NCBI RefSeq assembly: GCF_001618425.1
Contig: NZ_BDCU01000008.1
Span: 124,001 to 188,000 of the forward strand
From: Nocardia fusca NBRC 14340
Lineage (GTDB): Bacteria; Actinomycetota; Actinomycetes; Mycobacteriales; Mycobacteriaceae
Direction of reading: 5' to 3'
DNA length: 64,000 nt
The notes under the pieces are model-generated. The model saw only the letters and a list, made by a program, of their open reading frames with translations. It made no database searches and was not told where the DNA came from. This document shows, piece by piece, positions 56,162 through 64,000 of this stretch (its first letter is position 1; each line of letters begins with the position of its first letter). Both the position numbers and the translations under genes were made by a program.

Positions 56162-57247
56162 TTATCCGATATTCGCCGACAAATCCGGAAGCATCCGATA
56201 CACCTCGGCCTCCCAGTAGGTCCAGGAGTGAATACCGGTCTCCGGGAACGAGTAGGTGACATTGTTCGCGCCGAGCGACATCATCCGCAGCTGGAACGCG
56301 CGGGTGTTGGCCAACGCGAGGGCCTCGAGCCCCATACCGTTGATCGTGTTGCCGGTGAAGCCGTCGGCGGACCCGGGCAGCGCGCTGCCGGCGGAAATCC
56401 ACAGCCGGGTGTTGTGGTCGCGCAGCAGCGGCGCGAAGACGAACGGGTCCATCCGCAGCCATTGCGGACCCCAGGGCGGCGCCATGGAATCCACGTTGTA
56501 GCCGCCGGCGTCGATCATGGCGGTTCTGATGGCCTCGCGCATACCGGGCGCGGAGACGTTGAGGTAGCCGGAGTAGGACCCGGCGAAGCTGAACTGATCG
56601 GGGTGGTAGGCGGCCAGGGCGAGGGCGCCGCTACCGCCCATGGACAATCCGAAGACGCCGTTGCGGTTCGGGTTGAAGCCGAGCCGGTCGCGCAGGGCCC
56701 AGCGCAGATGCTGGTTGATGAAGGTCTCCCAGGCGTAGCGGTAGCTCTTGCCCGGACCCTCGGAGATGACGTTGAAAGCCCCGGAGCCGGAGGACGAACC
56801 CGTCGGCGGGAGCCCGAGGAAGGAACTGGCCGCGTTCCAATCCGCGTAGAAGCTGGACATACCGCCGACCGGCATGACGACGTTGATATTCCAGTCGGTC
56901 AGCGCATTGGCGACATTGGTGTCGTTCTCCCAGCCGCTGTGCGTTTCGGGGGCACGCATACCGTCGAGGGCGTAGACCACTCGACTGGTATTGCCGTCCT
57001 TGGCCCGGAAGACCCGCGACCTGATCGGGCCCATCTCGGGTGAGTCGACCCAGAAATCGAAGCCGGCCGGATTGGGGGCCGCCTCGACCCGGGGAGCCAC
57101 ATCGGACAGAGCCACCGCGAGGGGGGCCAGCAGCGCCACCGCCACACCCATCGCCCATCGCTGTACCCACCGCCGGGTACGCACCGAACCGGGTCTGCGC
57201 GCACTTCGCATTCGACTAGACCTTTCGCCTGGACAGCCGGACAGCAA
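56162..57247 (-). CDS. Antigen-85-type mycolyltransferase (2)
   Basis: 361 residues. The signal peptide ends near residue 56 (VEAAPNP). The mature Ag85 domain begins GFDFWVDSPEMGPIRSRVF and has VYALDGMRAPE, SSFYADWNAAS, nucleophile GLSMGGSGALALAAY and histidine GIHSWTYWEAEVY. It differs from copy 1 mainly in a Gly/Ser-containing insertion near residues 150-165. Activity should be that of a mycolyltransferase; the preferred acceptor is unknown. Confidence 0.92.
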   Translation of the reverse strand: MLSGCPGERSSRMRSARRPGSVRTRRWVQRWAMGVAVALLAPLAVALSDVAPRVEAAPNPAGFDFWVDSPEMGPIRSRVFRAKDGNTSRVVYALDGMRAPETHSGWENDTNVANALTDWNINVVMPVGGMSSFYADWNAASSFLGLPPTGSSSGSGAFNVISEGPGKSYRYAWETFINQHLRWALRDRLGFNPNRNGVFGLSMGGSGALALAAYHPDQFSFAGSYSGYLNVSAPGMREAIRTAMIDAGGYNVDSMAPPWGPQWLRMDPFVFAPLLRDHNTRLWISAGSALPGSADGFTGNTINGMGLEALALANTRAFQLRMMSLGANNVTYSFPETGIHSWTYWEAEVYRMLPDLSANIG

Positions 57248-57498
57248 GTACCTAGCTACATTACCGGCCCCGTCTCGGATACATAGACCACAGCGCCCAT
57301 CGGGAGACGGAAGCCGTTATCTGGATACATGTTCCTGGTACATCAATCGGCTATACCCGCGTTCATGTTGCCAAATAGTGGCGTAGGTCACAGTCGTCCA
57401 CGAGGTGGCGTACACATCCGTTGCCGAACCAGCCGGCAATACCCCTTGGCAACAATTGCGCAAAGACGCCGGCCAGAGGGTGCCGGCCGCGGCCCCGG

Positions 57499-58587
57499 TC
57501 AGCCGATGTTCGCCGACATATCCGGGATCATCCGGTAGACCTCGGTCGCCCAGTACTGCCAGTTGTGCACGCCGACGGCGGGGAAGTCGTAGGTGGCGTT
57601 GGTCGCCCCCAGCGACATCATCCGCACCTGGAACGCCCGGGTGTTGGCCAGCGCGAGGGCCTCCAGACCCATCGCGTTGAGCGTGTCGAAGCTCAGACCG
57701 TCGGTCGCGGCCGGGAGACCGCTGCCGGCGGAAATCCACAGCCGGGTGTTGTGCTGGCGCAGTTGCGGGGCGAACACGAACGGATCCATCCGCAGCCACT
57801 GCGGGCTCCACGGCGGCGCCATGGCGTCGATATTGAAGCCGCCGGCGTCCAGCATGGCCACGCGCAACGCCTCCCGCATACCGGGCGCGGACACGTTCAG
57901 ATATCCGGAATAGGAACCCGCGTAGCGGAACTGATCGGGATGATAGGCGGCCAGGGCCAGGGCCGCGCTGCCGCCCATGGACAGCCCGAACACGCCGTTG
58001 CCGTTGGGGTTGAAGCCGAGCCGGTCGCGCAGCGCCCAGCGCAGGTCGCGGGTGAGGAAGGTCTCCCACTTGTAGGTGGTGGTCCGCCCGACTCCAGCCG
58101 CCGAACCCGAGGCCAGTCCCGAGCCCGAATCGGCCGCCGAACCGGTGGCACCGCCGGCACTACCCGAACTACCCAGTCCGAAGAAATCGCTCGGGGCGTT
58201 CCAGTCCGCGTAGAAGCTGGACCGGCCGCCCACCGGCATGACCACGTTGATATTCCACTTGGTCAGTTCCCGGGCGACATCGGTATCGATCTCCCAGCCG
58301 CTCAGGTCGTCGCGGGCACGCATCCCGTCCAGGGCGTACACGACCCGGGCGGTGTTGCCGTCGGCGGCGCGGAATACGCGCGACTTGATCGGGCCCATCT
58401 CCGAATCGACCCAGAAATCGATACCGCTGGGATCGAACTGCGCCGACGCCGGAGCCGCCGGCCCGGTCACCGAAGCACCGAGCGGGAGCAGGGCCGCCAG
58501 GGACAGTAGCACCGTGCGCTTCAGCCGACCGCCCAGTCGCCGCCCCGGACGTGCGCTCCGGATATCACGGCCGATAACCCCTCGCAT
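57499..58587 (-). CDS. Antigen-85-type mycolyltransferase (3)
   Basis: 362 residues, close to copy 2 (GIDFWVDSEMGPIKSRVFRA; YALDGMRARDD; FGLSMGGSAALALAAYHP; VHNWQYWATEVYRM). The histidine motif is H-N-W rather than H-S-W. After SSFYADWNAPSDFFGLG there is a ~30-residue insertion made almost only of Gly, Ser and Ala, before TYKWETF, close to the substrate groove in the Ag85 fold. It is the nearest mycolyltransferase to aftB, the position of fbpA in M. tuberculosis. Confidence 0.92.
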   Translation of the reverse strand: MRGVIGRDIRSARPGRRLGGRLKRTVLLSLAALLPLGASVTGPAAPASAQFDPSGIDFWVDSEMGPIKSRVFRAADGNTARVVYALDGMRARDDLSGWEIDTDVARELTKWNINVVMPVGGRSSFYADWNAPSDFFGLGSSGSAGGATGSAADSGSGLASGSAAGVGRTTTYKWETFLTRDLRWALRDRLGFNPNGNGVFGLSMGGSAALALAAYHPDQFRYAGSYSGYLNVSAPGMREALRVAMLDAGGFNIDAMAPPWSPQWLRMDPFVFAPQLRQHNTRLWISAGSGLPAATDGLSFDTLNAMGLEALALANTRAFQVRMMSLGATNATYDFPAVGVHNWQYWATEVYRMIPDMSANIG

Positions 58588-58639
58588 GTTTTCCCGCCCT
58601 CCGTCGTGCGACCCACGGCCGCGCAGTACGACTACCGGT

Positions 58640-58661
58640 CCCCGGCCCGGACGAGCCGGGG
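58640..58661. terminator. Possible hairpin between aftB and mycolyltransferase (3)
   Basis: CCCCGGC pairs with GCCGGGG (7 bp) about 100 bases after the aftB stop. Weak evidence in such GC-rich DNA. Confidence 0.35.
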
Positions 58662-58757
58662 CCGGACGCCAGCACTGTAACCCGACCGCAGTTCACCCGC
58701 CCACCAGGATTGCGAAGACGCGGCGAACAGGCGAACTACTCTCGGGGAAACCGCAGT

Positions 58758-60710
58758 TCAGCGCACCGGCGGTATCGGATCGACGAGACCACAGCGCTGA
58801 ATCTCATATTTCGGTACCCGATCTATGCGGTACGACGCGAAATCGAAAGCGTGCAACAGATTGTGCTTGAACCGTTCGAACGTGAGCGGGCCCTTGTAGG
58901 AGAGCGTCAGCGCGTAGGTGTCCGGGCACGACATCGCCACCCGGGCCTGCCTGACCCAGTCCTCGTCCATGTACCAGGGCAGCCAGGGCTTGATGTCCAC
59001 CATGCCGGTCTCCACGATCACCCAATCCGCGTACAGGCTCTTGTCGTGCCCGATCCGCCCGTCGGTGAGCCGATCGGTGTGCGCGGCCAGCGGGAAGGCC
59101 AGTCCCATCGGATCGATGACCCGGACATCCAGGGGGACGTTCATGCTGGTCATGCCGAGGTTGAGGAAGTAGACCGTATGGCCGGCCCCACCCGGCGGGA
59201 TGGGCAGCGGCGGCGGGGCGATGTACCACATCATGAACGACGGGGAATTGAGCAGCAGACCGCCGTCCGGCGTGTTCTCGATCGCCTCCACCATGGGGCG
59301 CATCCGGGCGTAATCGAGGTAGTCCTCGGCGCGGATGGGATGATCGTGGCCGGTGTTGAGGACGTAGTAGATCCGCTCGTCCACGATCCCGGACTTGTTG
59401 ATGTGGGTGCCGGTCTTGATGGCGGTGGTACCCGACGCCAGCAGCGCCCACGCCACCGTACCCACCAGCGCGACGACCAGGACCGCGAAAGTGGGGGCCT
59501 CGCGCCGGGTCAGCGACCGCAGACCACCCTCGGGCAGCCGCACCGGCAGCACCGCGACCGGCAGCAGGAACAGGAACAGCTGCGGCAGCAGCATCCGCCC
59601 GTGCATGAAATCGCCGCCGACGCGCAGCGCGTAGATCGTGAGCAGCAGCGCGGCGCCGAGCACCAGCGCCACCACCGCCGACGGTGAATGCAACCGCTCC
59701 CGGAACTGCCGGAGCCGACCGGCCGCCGGGTCCACCGCGGTACCGGTATCCGGGCGCACGTAATGCGCCCGCGCGGCCACCAGACCCGCGACCAGCAGGA
59801 CGACCAGCGGTACGTAGAGGTAGTAGGGGCCGGCCAGATCCCACAGGTAGGTGAGACCCTGGCCCCATTTCGCCCCGCCCGCGTCCTTGGCGACCGCGGT
59901 GTTGGGGTAGGGCAGGCCGTAGTAGCCCATCCGCCAGACCTGGTAGAGCAGCGGAACCGCGCCGGCGACGGCGACCACGAGGCCCCGCAGTAGCCACGGG
60001 CGCAGCCGCGACCGCGGCATCGGCGCGAAGAAGATCAGCAGCAGCGCCAGGCCGCCCACCACGGTCATCTCGGGCCGGATCAACGGTGCCAGACCGGCCA
60101 GGAAAGCCAGGCCCAGCAGCCCGGGCACGGTCGGCTGTTCGGCCTTGCTCCACCGCACCAGCAGCAGCCACAGCAGGGCGATCCAGCAGATGACCAGGCA
60201 ATTCTCCAGACCGGAGGTCACATAGTCGCGGGCGGGCGGCACGGAGATATAGGCCAGCGCTCCGGCGGGCAGCAGCAGCGTCGACGACGCCGGGCCCCAG
60301 AGTCTACCGGTGCCGAGCATCGCGAACAGCACCGCCAGCAGCGACAGTGTCAGCGCGACACCGAGCACCACGTATTCCAGCCGGCCCTGGGTGAGCCAGC
60401 TGAAGAACCAGACGACATAGGTCCATGCCGTACTGGTGTTGGTCTCGACCCGTTCGCCCGCGTTGAAGACCGGACCGTTGCCGGCCAGCAGGTTGCGCAC
60501 GGTACGCAGCACGATCAGTCCGTCGTCGGCGATCCAGCGCCGTTCCCAGCCACCGAACGCGAACAGGGCGACGGTCACCAGGATGCCGCCCGCGAATACC
60601 GCACGCGAGACCGAACCGCCCGGCGAACGCCGCCGCTCGGTGGCGGCGCGCTCGCCGGGCTGTTCTGTTTCGGCTACCGCAATCTCGTCAGAAGAGATAG
60701 ACAGCGACAC
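58758..60710 (-). CDS. aftB: Terminal beta-(1,2)-arabinofuranosyltransferase AftB
   Basis: 650 residues, corresponding to Rv3805c. AftB caps arabinan with beta-1,2-arabinofuranose, the residues that later carry mycolates. A cytoplasmic tail (1-35), TM1 (36-56) and a first outer loop ERRWIADDGLIVLRTVRNLL with D62/D63 give the GT-C catalytic signature. About ten more TM segments run to ~440, then a periplasmic C-terminal domain (to 650). The start lies inside the ubiA gene (23-base overlap), so the two are translationally linked. Confidence 0.94.
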   Translation of the reverse strand: MSLSISSDEIAVAETEQPGERAATERRRSPGGSVSRAVFAGGILVTVALFAFGGWERRWIADDGLIVLRTVRNLLAGNGPVFNAGERVETNTSTAWTYVVWFFSWLTQGRLEYVVLGVALTLSLLAVLFAMLGTGRLWGPASSTLLLPAGALAYISVPPARDYVTSGLENCLVICWIALLWLLLVRWSKAEQPTVPGLLGLAFLAGLAPLIRPEMTVVGGLALLLIFFAPMPRSRLRPWLLRGLVVAVAGAVPLLYQVWRMGYYGLPYPNTAVAKDAGGAKWGQGLTYLWDLAGPYYLYVPLVVLLVAGLVAARAHYVRPDTGTAVDPAAGRLRQFRERLHSPSAVVALVLGAALLLTIYALRVGGDFMHGRMLLPQLFLFLLPVAVLPVRLPEGGLRSLTRREAPTFAVLVVALVGTVAWALLASGTTAIKTGTHINKSGIVDERIYYVLNTGHDHPIRAEDYLDYARMRPMVEAIENTPDGGLLLNSPSFMMWYIAPPPLPIPPGGAGHTVYFLNLGMTSMNVPLDVRVIDPMGLAFPLAAHTDRLTDGRIGHDKSLYADWVIVETGMVDIKPWLPWYMDEDWVRQARVAMSCPDTYALTLSYKGPLTFERFKHNLLHAFDFASYRIDRVPKYEIQRCGLVDPIPPVR

Positions 60711-61614
60711 CTACCGCTCCGATCCAGGCGATGGCGAGCAACTGCAGGACGCGATCGCCGAACGCGATCTCCTCGGGTTCACCGGCCTCACCACCGTCGA
60801 CATCCACGGCGTAGCGCAGGATCGCGATGGTGAACGGGATCATCGAGAGGGCGAACCATTCGGTGTCCTTGGCCGCGCCCTGTTCGAAGGCCCACAGACC
60901 GTAGAAGACCACCACCGCGGTCGCGGCCAGGCTCCAGATGAACCGTAGGTAGGTCGGGGTGTAGTACTCCAGCGATTTACGGATCTTCGCACCGGTGGAC
61001 AACGCCAGTTGTAGTTCGGCGTAGCGCTTACCGGCCGCCATGAACAGCGAACCGAACGCCATGATGAGCAGGAACCACTGGGACAGCGGGATCCCCGCGG
61101 CCACACCGCCGGCGATCGCACGCAACAGGAAGCCGGAGGACACGATGCAGATGTCCAGGACCGCCTGGTGTTTGAGACCGAAGCAGTAGGCCAGCTGCAC
61201 CCCGATGTACACGCCCATCGTGACGGCCAGCTGCCAGGACGCCAGGAACGACAGCGCCAGCGAACCGAGCAGCAGCACCGCCGACAGCGCGAAGGCGAGA
61301 TTCACCGGGACCACACCGGCGGCGATCGGACGGAACCGCTTGGTGGGATGGGCCCGGTCGGCCTCGACATCCATCGCGTCGTTGGTGAGGTAGACACCGG
61401 ACGCGGCCATGCAGAAGACGACGAAGGCGATGGCCACATTGGCGAGCACATCGAGATCTGTCACCGAACCCGCCGCCATCGGGGCGGCCAGCACGAGGAC
61501 GTTCTTCACCCACTGGCGCGGACGAGCTGCCTTGACCAGGCCACCGACCAGCGTTTTGGGGGGCCCTTTCACTTCGGCTTCGGCCAGATCGGCGCCGGTG
61601 GGCTCTTCACTCAT
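60688..61614 (-). CDS. ubiA: Decaprenyl-phosphate phosphoribosyltransferase UbiA
   Basis: 308 residues from ATG 61614; this start overlaps the PAP2 gene end by eight bases and gives MSEEPTGADL, comparable to Rv3806c. It couples PRPP to decaprenyl phosphate, the first step to the arabinose donor. It has the prenyltransferase acidic motif YLTNDAMDVEADRAHPTKR and the second region ILRYAVDVDGGEAGEPEE, with about nine TM segments. Altered forms of this enzyme are linked to ethambutol resistance in M. tuberculosis. Operon glfT2-PAP2-ubiA-aftB. Confidence 0.95.
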   Translation of the reverse strand: MSEEPTGADLAEAEVKGPPKTLVGGLVKAARPRQWVKNVLVLAAPMAAGSVTDLDVLANVAIAFVVFCMAASGVYLTNDAMDVEADRAHPTKRFRPIAAGVVPVNLAFALSAVLLLGSLALSFLASWQLAVTMGVYIGVQLAYCFGLKHQAVLDICIVSSGFLLRAIAGGVAAGIPLSQWFLLIMAFGSLFMAAGKRYAELQLALSTGAKIRKSLEYYTPTYLRFIWSLAATAVVVFYGLWAFEQGAAKDTEWFALSMIPFTIAILRYAVDVDGGEAGEPEEIAFGDRVLQLLAIAWIGAVGVAVYLF

Positions 61615-62191
61615 GGCGGGCAGCGCCTTTTCGTCTTGTGCGGTCACTGTCGAGTCTCTTTTCGGCGGCGAGCAGGGCGGCGGCGGACGCGGCACCGAGC
61701 GCGGAACCGGCGAGCACATCGGAGGGGTAATGCACCCCGAGCACGACTCTGGACAGCAACATCGGCGGTACGAGCACCGCAGGCAAGGGTAGCCCGGTCA
61801 ATTTTCCGATTAGCACCGCCGCCGCGGTTGTCGAGGTCGCGTGCGAGGAGGGGAAGCTCAGTTTGCTCGGCGTCGATACGTTGACCTGCACCGATGGCGC
61901 GTGCGGCCGGGGCCGGCGGACGATCCGCTTGATCACGATGGAGGCCGCGTGCGCCCCCACGGCGCCGACCGCCACCCCGGCCCACTGCCGGCGCCGGGGT
62001 TTGTCGACCAGCGCGCCCACCGCGGCGATACCGACCCAGCCGAGCGCGTGCTCCCCGAAATGCGACATACCGCGTGCCGCCGAGATCACCGGCGGGGTCG
62101 CGATGGCGCCCTGGACCGCTTCGAGGATCTTGACTTCCGCCGGTGACCGGCCGGTACCCGAATCCTGCAGGCTCGGGTTCATGGCGTTCAC
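61607..62191 (-). CDS. PAP2-family phosphatase, Rv3807c-like
   Basis: 194 residues from GTG 62191, overlapping the glfT2 stop (GTGA); ATG 62182 is an alternative. The three PAP2 motifs are present: KRIVRRPRPH, FPSSHATS and SRVVLGVHYPSD. Four to five TM segments. By gene order it matches Rv3807c, a proposed phosphatase for decaprenyl-phosphoryl-5-phosphoribose, the UbiA product; this role is inferred. The frame is open upstream but overlaps glfT2 and is not used. Confidence 0.92.
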   Translation of the reverse strand: MNAMNPSLQDSGTGRSPAEVKILEAVQGAIATPPVISAARGMSHFGEHALGWVGIAAVGALVDKPRRRQWAGVAVGAVGAHAASIVIKRIVRRPRPHAPSVQVNVSTPSKLSFPSSHATSTTAAAVLIGKLTGLPLPAVLVPPMLLSRVVLGVHYPSDVLAGSALGAASAAALLAAEKRLDSDRTRRKGAARHE

Positions 62192-64000
62192 CGCTGGCTC
62201 TCCTCGCTGCTGTCGATCCCGAAAACCTTCTCCCACGCGGTCGTTCCGGTGAGCTCCGCGTGCGCGGCCCGGTAGCGCTGCCGCATCTCCGGCAGACGCG
62301 CGGCGAGTTCCTTGCGTAGCCGCAGCGCTTCCCGGAGCAAGCCGTAGGCCTGGCGGGGGTCGCGCTTGCGGTACACCACTCCGCGACCGTCCGCGGTGGT
62401 GACGGTGACCCCGTCGACCTGCGAGAGCAGGAACCAGCGCGCGTCCAGCGTGGGCACGTTCAGCTGGGGCCGGTCGTGGTGCTCCTCGTGTGCCGGACGC
62501 AGATTGTGCAGCAGGCCCTTGCCGAGCCGCACGATCTTGGCGATCGGGTTGGCGGGTTCGCCCACCGCGCCCACGCCGATTCCGCTGGCCAGCGGGAGTT
62601 CGGTGGAGGAGGGCAGGATCACCGCGTCCGGATACTGTTTGCGCAGTTCGTGTACCGCGCCGAGCGCGCTCGGCAACAGTTCGAACAAGCGTTGCGGGCC
62701 GGCCAGGAAATCGCGGATCGCCAGGTTCTGGATGGCGACCGTCGAATACTCCAGGCAGAGCAGGTGTTTGAGGGTCGCCTTGACCGTGTGGGCAATCATG
62801 CTCCGGCCGTTGCCCGGCTGGTACAGGGCGGCGACGACCAGGCGATTGCGCAGATGGAAATACGCCTGCCAGTCGATCGCGTCGTCCTTGTCGCTCCATG
62901 CCATATGCCAGACCGCGGCGCCGGGCAGGGTGACCGTCGGATATCCGGCTTCCCGAGCGCGCAATCCGTATTCGACATCGTCCCATTTCAGGAACAACGG
63001 CAGCGGCTGGCCCAGTTGCTCGGCCACCTGCCGCGGAATTACGCAGGTCCACCAGCCGTTGAAATCGCCATCGATACGCCGGTGCAGCAGTTTCGAATTG
63101 TCGCGATCGCGCAGCGGGTATTTGGCGAAATCGTGGTCGTATTCGACATTCGGGGCCGCCGACCACATGAAGATGTTGCGGTCGACGACCTCACCCATCA
63201 CATGCAGATGGGAACGCTCCTGCAGGTTGAGCATCTGGCCGCCCACCAGCACCGGTGATTTCGCGAATCGGGCGAAGGCCAGCGCGCGCAGGATCGAATC
63301 CGGTTCGATCTCGATATCGTCGTCCATGTAGACGATGAATTCGGCACTGGTGGTTTTCAGCGCCTCGTACATCACCCGGCTGTACCCGCCCGACCCGCCG
63401 AGATTCGGCTGATCGTGAATGGCGAGCCGGGCGCCGAGGACGGCGGCGGCTTCTTCGAAGCCGGGCTCGTCGACGACCTTGCGGGTGCCCTGATCGGGAA
63501 TGATCACCGCGTCGATCTGCGCCAGCACCAGCGGATCGGACCCGAGCGCTTTCAATGTCGTCACGGCGTCGGTGGGGCGGTTGAACGTCGGCATCCCGAC
63601 CGCGATCCGGCCCTCCCCCGGCGCCTCGATCGGCGCGTACCAGCCCCCGGACACCAGTGTGACCGCGGTGTCGGTGGTGATGTCGAACCAGAGCCAACCG
63701 CCGTCCTCGAACGGACCGAAATCGGCCTCCATCTCGACCGACACCGTCTCCGCGCCGGAGGCCACCGCGAACTCACGGCCCTGGACGTGGATACGGGAAC
63801 CGTCGGCCTTGGAGCGGTACAGGTCGACGCGGCCGTGCCCGGCCAGCTCCAGCCGCAGCACCACCGAGTCGAGCATGCTCCAGCGCCGCCAGTAGCTGGC
63901 CGGCAGCGCGTTGAAGTAGGTGCAGAACGACACCTCGGACTCCGCGCCGATCGACAGCGAGGTCCGGGTCGTGGCGTGGGCGCGCCGCGCGTTGGTCGCC
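62188..64000 (-). CDS. glfT2: Galactofuranosyltransferase GlfT2 (5' end beyond window)
   Basis: About 603 codons in the window; the reading frame stays open to base 64000 and the N-terminal ~30 residues are missing. It is very close to M. tuberculosis GlfT2 (Rv3808c): ASYWRRWSMLDSVVLRLEL, GWLWFDITTDTAVTL, AVGMPTFNRPTDA, metal motif VYMDDDIEIEPDS, KWDDVEYGLRA and AVWHMAWSDKDDAIDWQAYF. It polymerises the galactan chain using UDP-galactofuranose. It is the first visible gene of the glfT2-PAP2-ubiA-aftB operon. Confidence 0.96.
   Translation of the reverse strand, partial: ATNARRAHATTRTSLSIGAESEVSFCTYFNALPASYWRRWSMLDSVVLRLELAGHGRVDLYRSKADGSRIHVQGREFAVASGAETVSVEMEADFGPFEDGGWLWFDITTDTAVTLVSGGWYAPIEAPGEGRIAVGMPTFNRPTDAVTTLKALGSDPLVLAQIDAVIIPDQGTRKVVDEPGFEEAAAVLGARLAIHDQPNLGGSGGYSRVMYEALKTTSAEFIVYMDDDIEIEPDSILRALAFARFAKSPVLVGGQMLNLQERSHLHVMGEVVDRNIFMWSAAPNVEYDHDFAKYPLRDRDNSKLLHRRIDGDFNGWWTCVIPRQVAEQLGQPLPLFLKWDDVEYGLRAREAGYPTVTLPGAAVWHMAWSDKDDAIDWQAYFHLRNRLVVAALYQPGNGRSMIAHTVKATLKHLLCLEYSTVAIQNLAIRDFLAGPQRLFELLPSALGAVHELRKQYPDAVILPSSTELPLASGIGVGAVGEPANPIAKIVRLGKGLLHNLRPAHEEHHDRPQLNVPTLDARWFLLSQVDGVTVTTADGRGVVYRKRDPRQAYGLLREALRLRKELAARLPEMRQRYRAAHAELTGTTAWEKVFGIDSSEESQR

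Noticed and set aside
62192..63166. Long N-terminal extension of the PAP2 phosphatase
   Set aside because: It overlaps glfT2 in another frame and has no recognisable features; the GTG overlapping the glfT2 stop is the natural start.

Overview
The window is high-GC actinobacterial DNA from a mycolic-acid-producing bacterium, most likely Nocardia or a close relative. It carries much of the mycolyl-arabinogalactan (mAGP) assembly machinery in an order that largely follows the Mycobacterium tuberculosis Rv3777-Rv3808c segment. Recognisable parts are the galactan exporter and galactofuranosyltransferases (Wzm/Wzt/GlfT1, GlfT2), dTDP-rhamnose genes (rmlA, rmlB, rmlC), decaprenyl-phosphoryl-arabinose synthesis (UbiA, a PAP2 phosphatase, DprE1, DprE2), arabinosyltransferases (AftA, AftB, two Emb proteins), mycolate condensation (FadD32-Pks13-AccD4), an essential-type cutinase, and four antigen-85-like mycolyltransferases. 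Two Emb proteins rather than three, and the LGFP-repeat mycolyltransferase, fit Nocardia/Rhodococcus better than Mycobacterium. The species call is an inference.

Layout: 0.1-2.3 kb is a tight four-gene minus-strand operon with type VII secretion substrate features, behind a tRNA-Ser(UGA). 2.6-6.2 kb holds lactate 2-monooxygenase, a quinone oxidoreductase and a cysteine-desulfurase-like protein lacking the usual PLP lysine. 6.3-10.1 kb runs bpa-wzm-wzt-glfT1. 10.2-17.3 kb contains a proline-rich membrane protein, an SDR enzyme, a second GlfT2-type enzyme and a GtrA / polyprenyl-phosphate-type GT2 / DUF2142 trio resembling a three-component envelope glycosylation module. 17.3-25.3 kb has rmlB, then an unusual minus-strand pair (ATP-grasp enzyme plus a large protein with an ordered Gln/Cys/His/Asn papain-like signature), then rmlA-rmlC. 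25.4-30.3 kb has small proteins, the Rv3789-like GtrA, dprE1 and dprE2. 30.3-39.5 kb is emb-aftA-(orphan VapB)-emb on the minus strand. 39.7-49 kb has a cyclophilin and accD4-pks13-fadD32. 49.2-64 kb has an LLM oxidoreductase, cutinase, lipoprotein, four mycolyltransferases, aftB, ubiA, PAP2 and the true glfT2, cut by the window edge.

Together these genes build the rhamnose linker and galactan on decaprenyl phosphate, export it, add arabinan from decaprenyl-phosphoryl-arabinose, make mycolic acids, and attach them outside the membrane. Items less easily explained by the known pathway are the ATP-grasp/papain-like pair, the extra GlfT2 with the Gtr-like trio, a ~60-bp repeat recurring in glycosyltransferase gene ends, the type VII-type operon, and a 702-bp gene-free stretch with tandem repeats and long hairpins.
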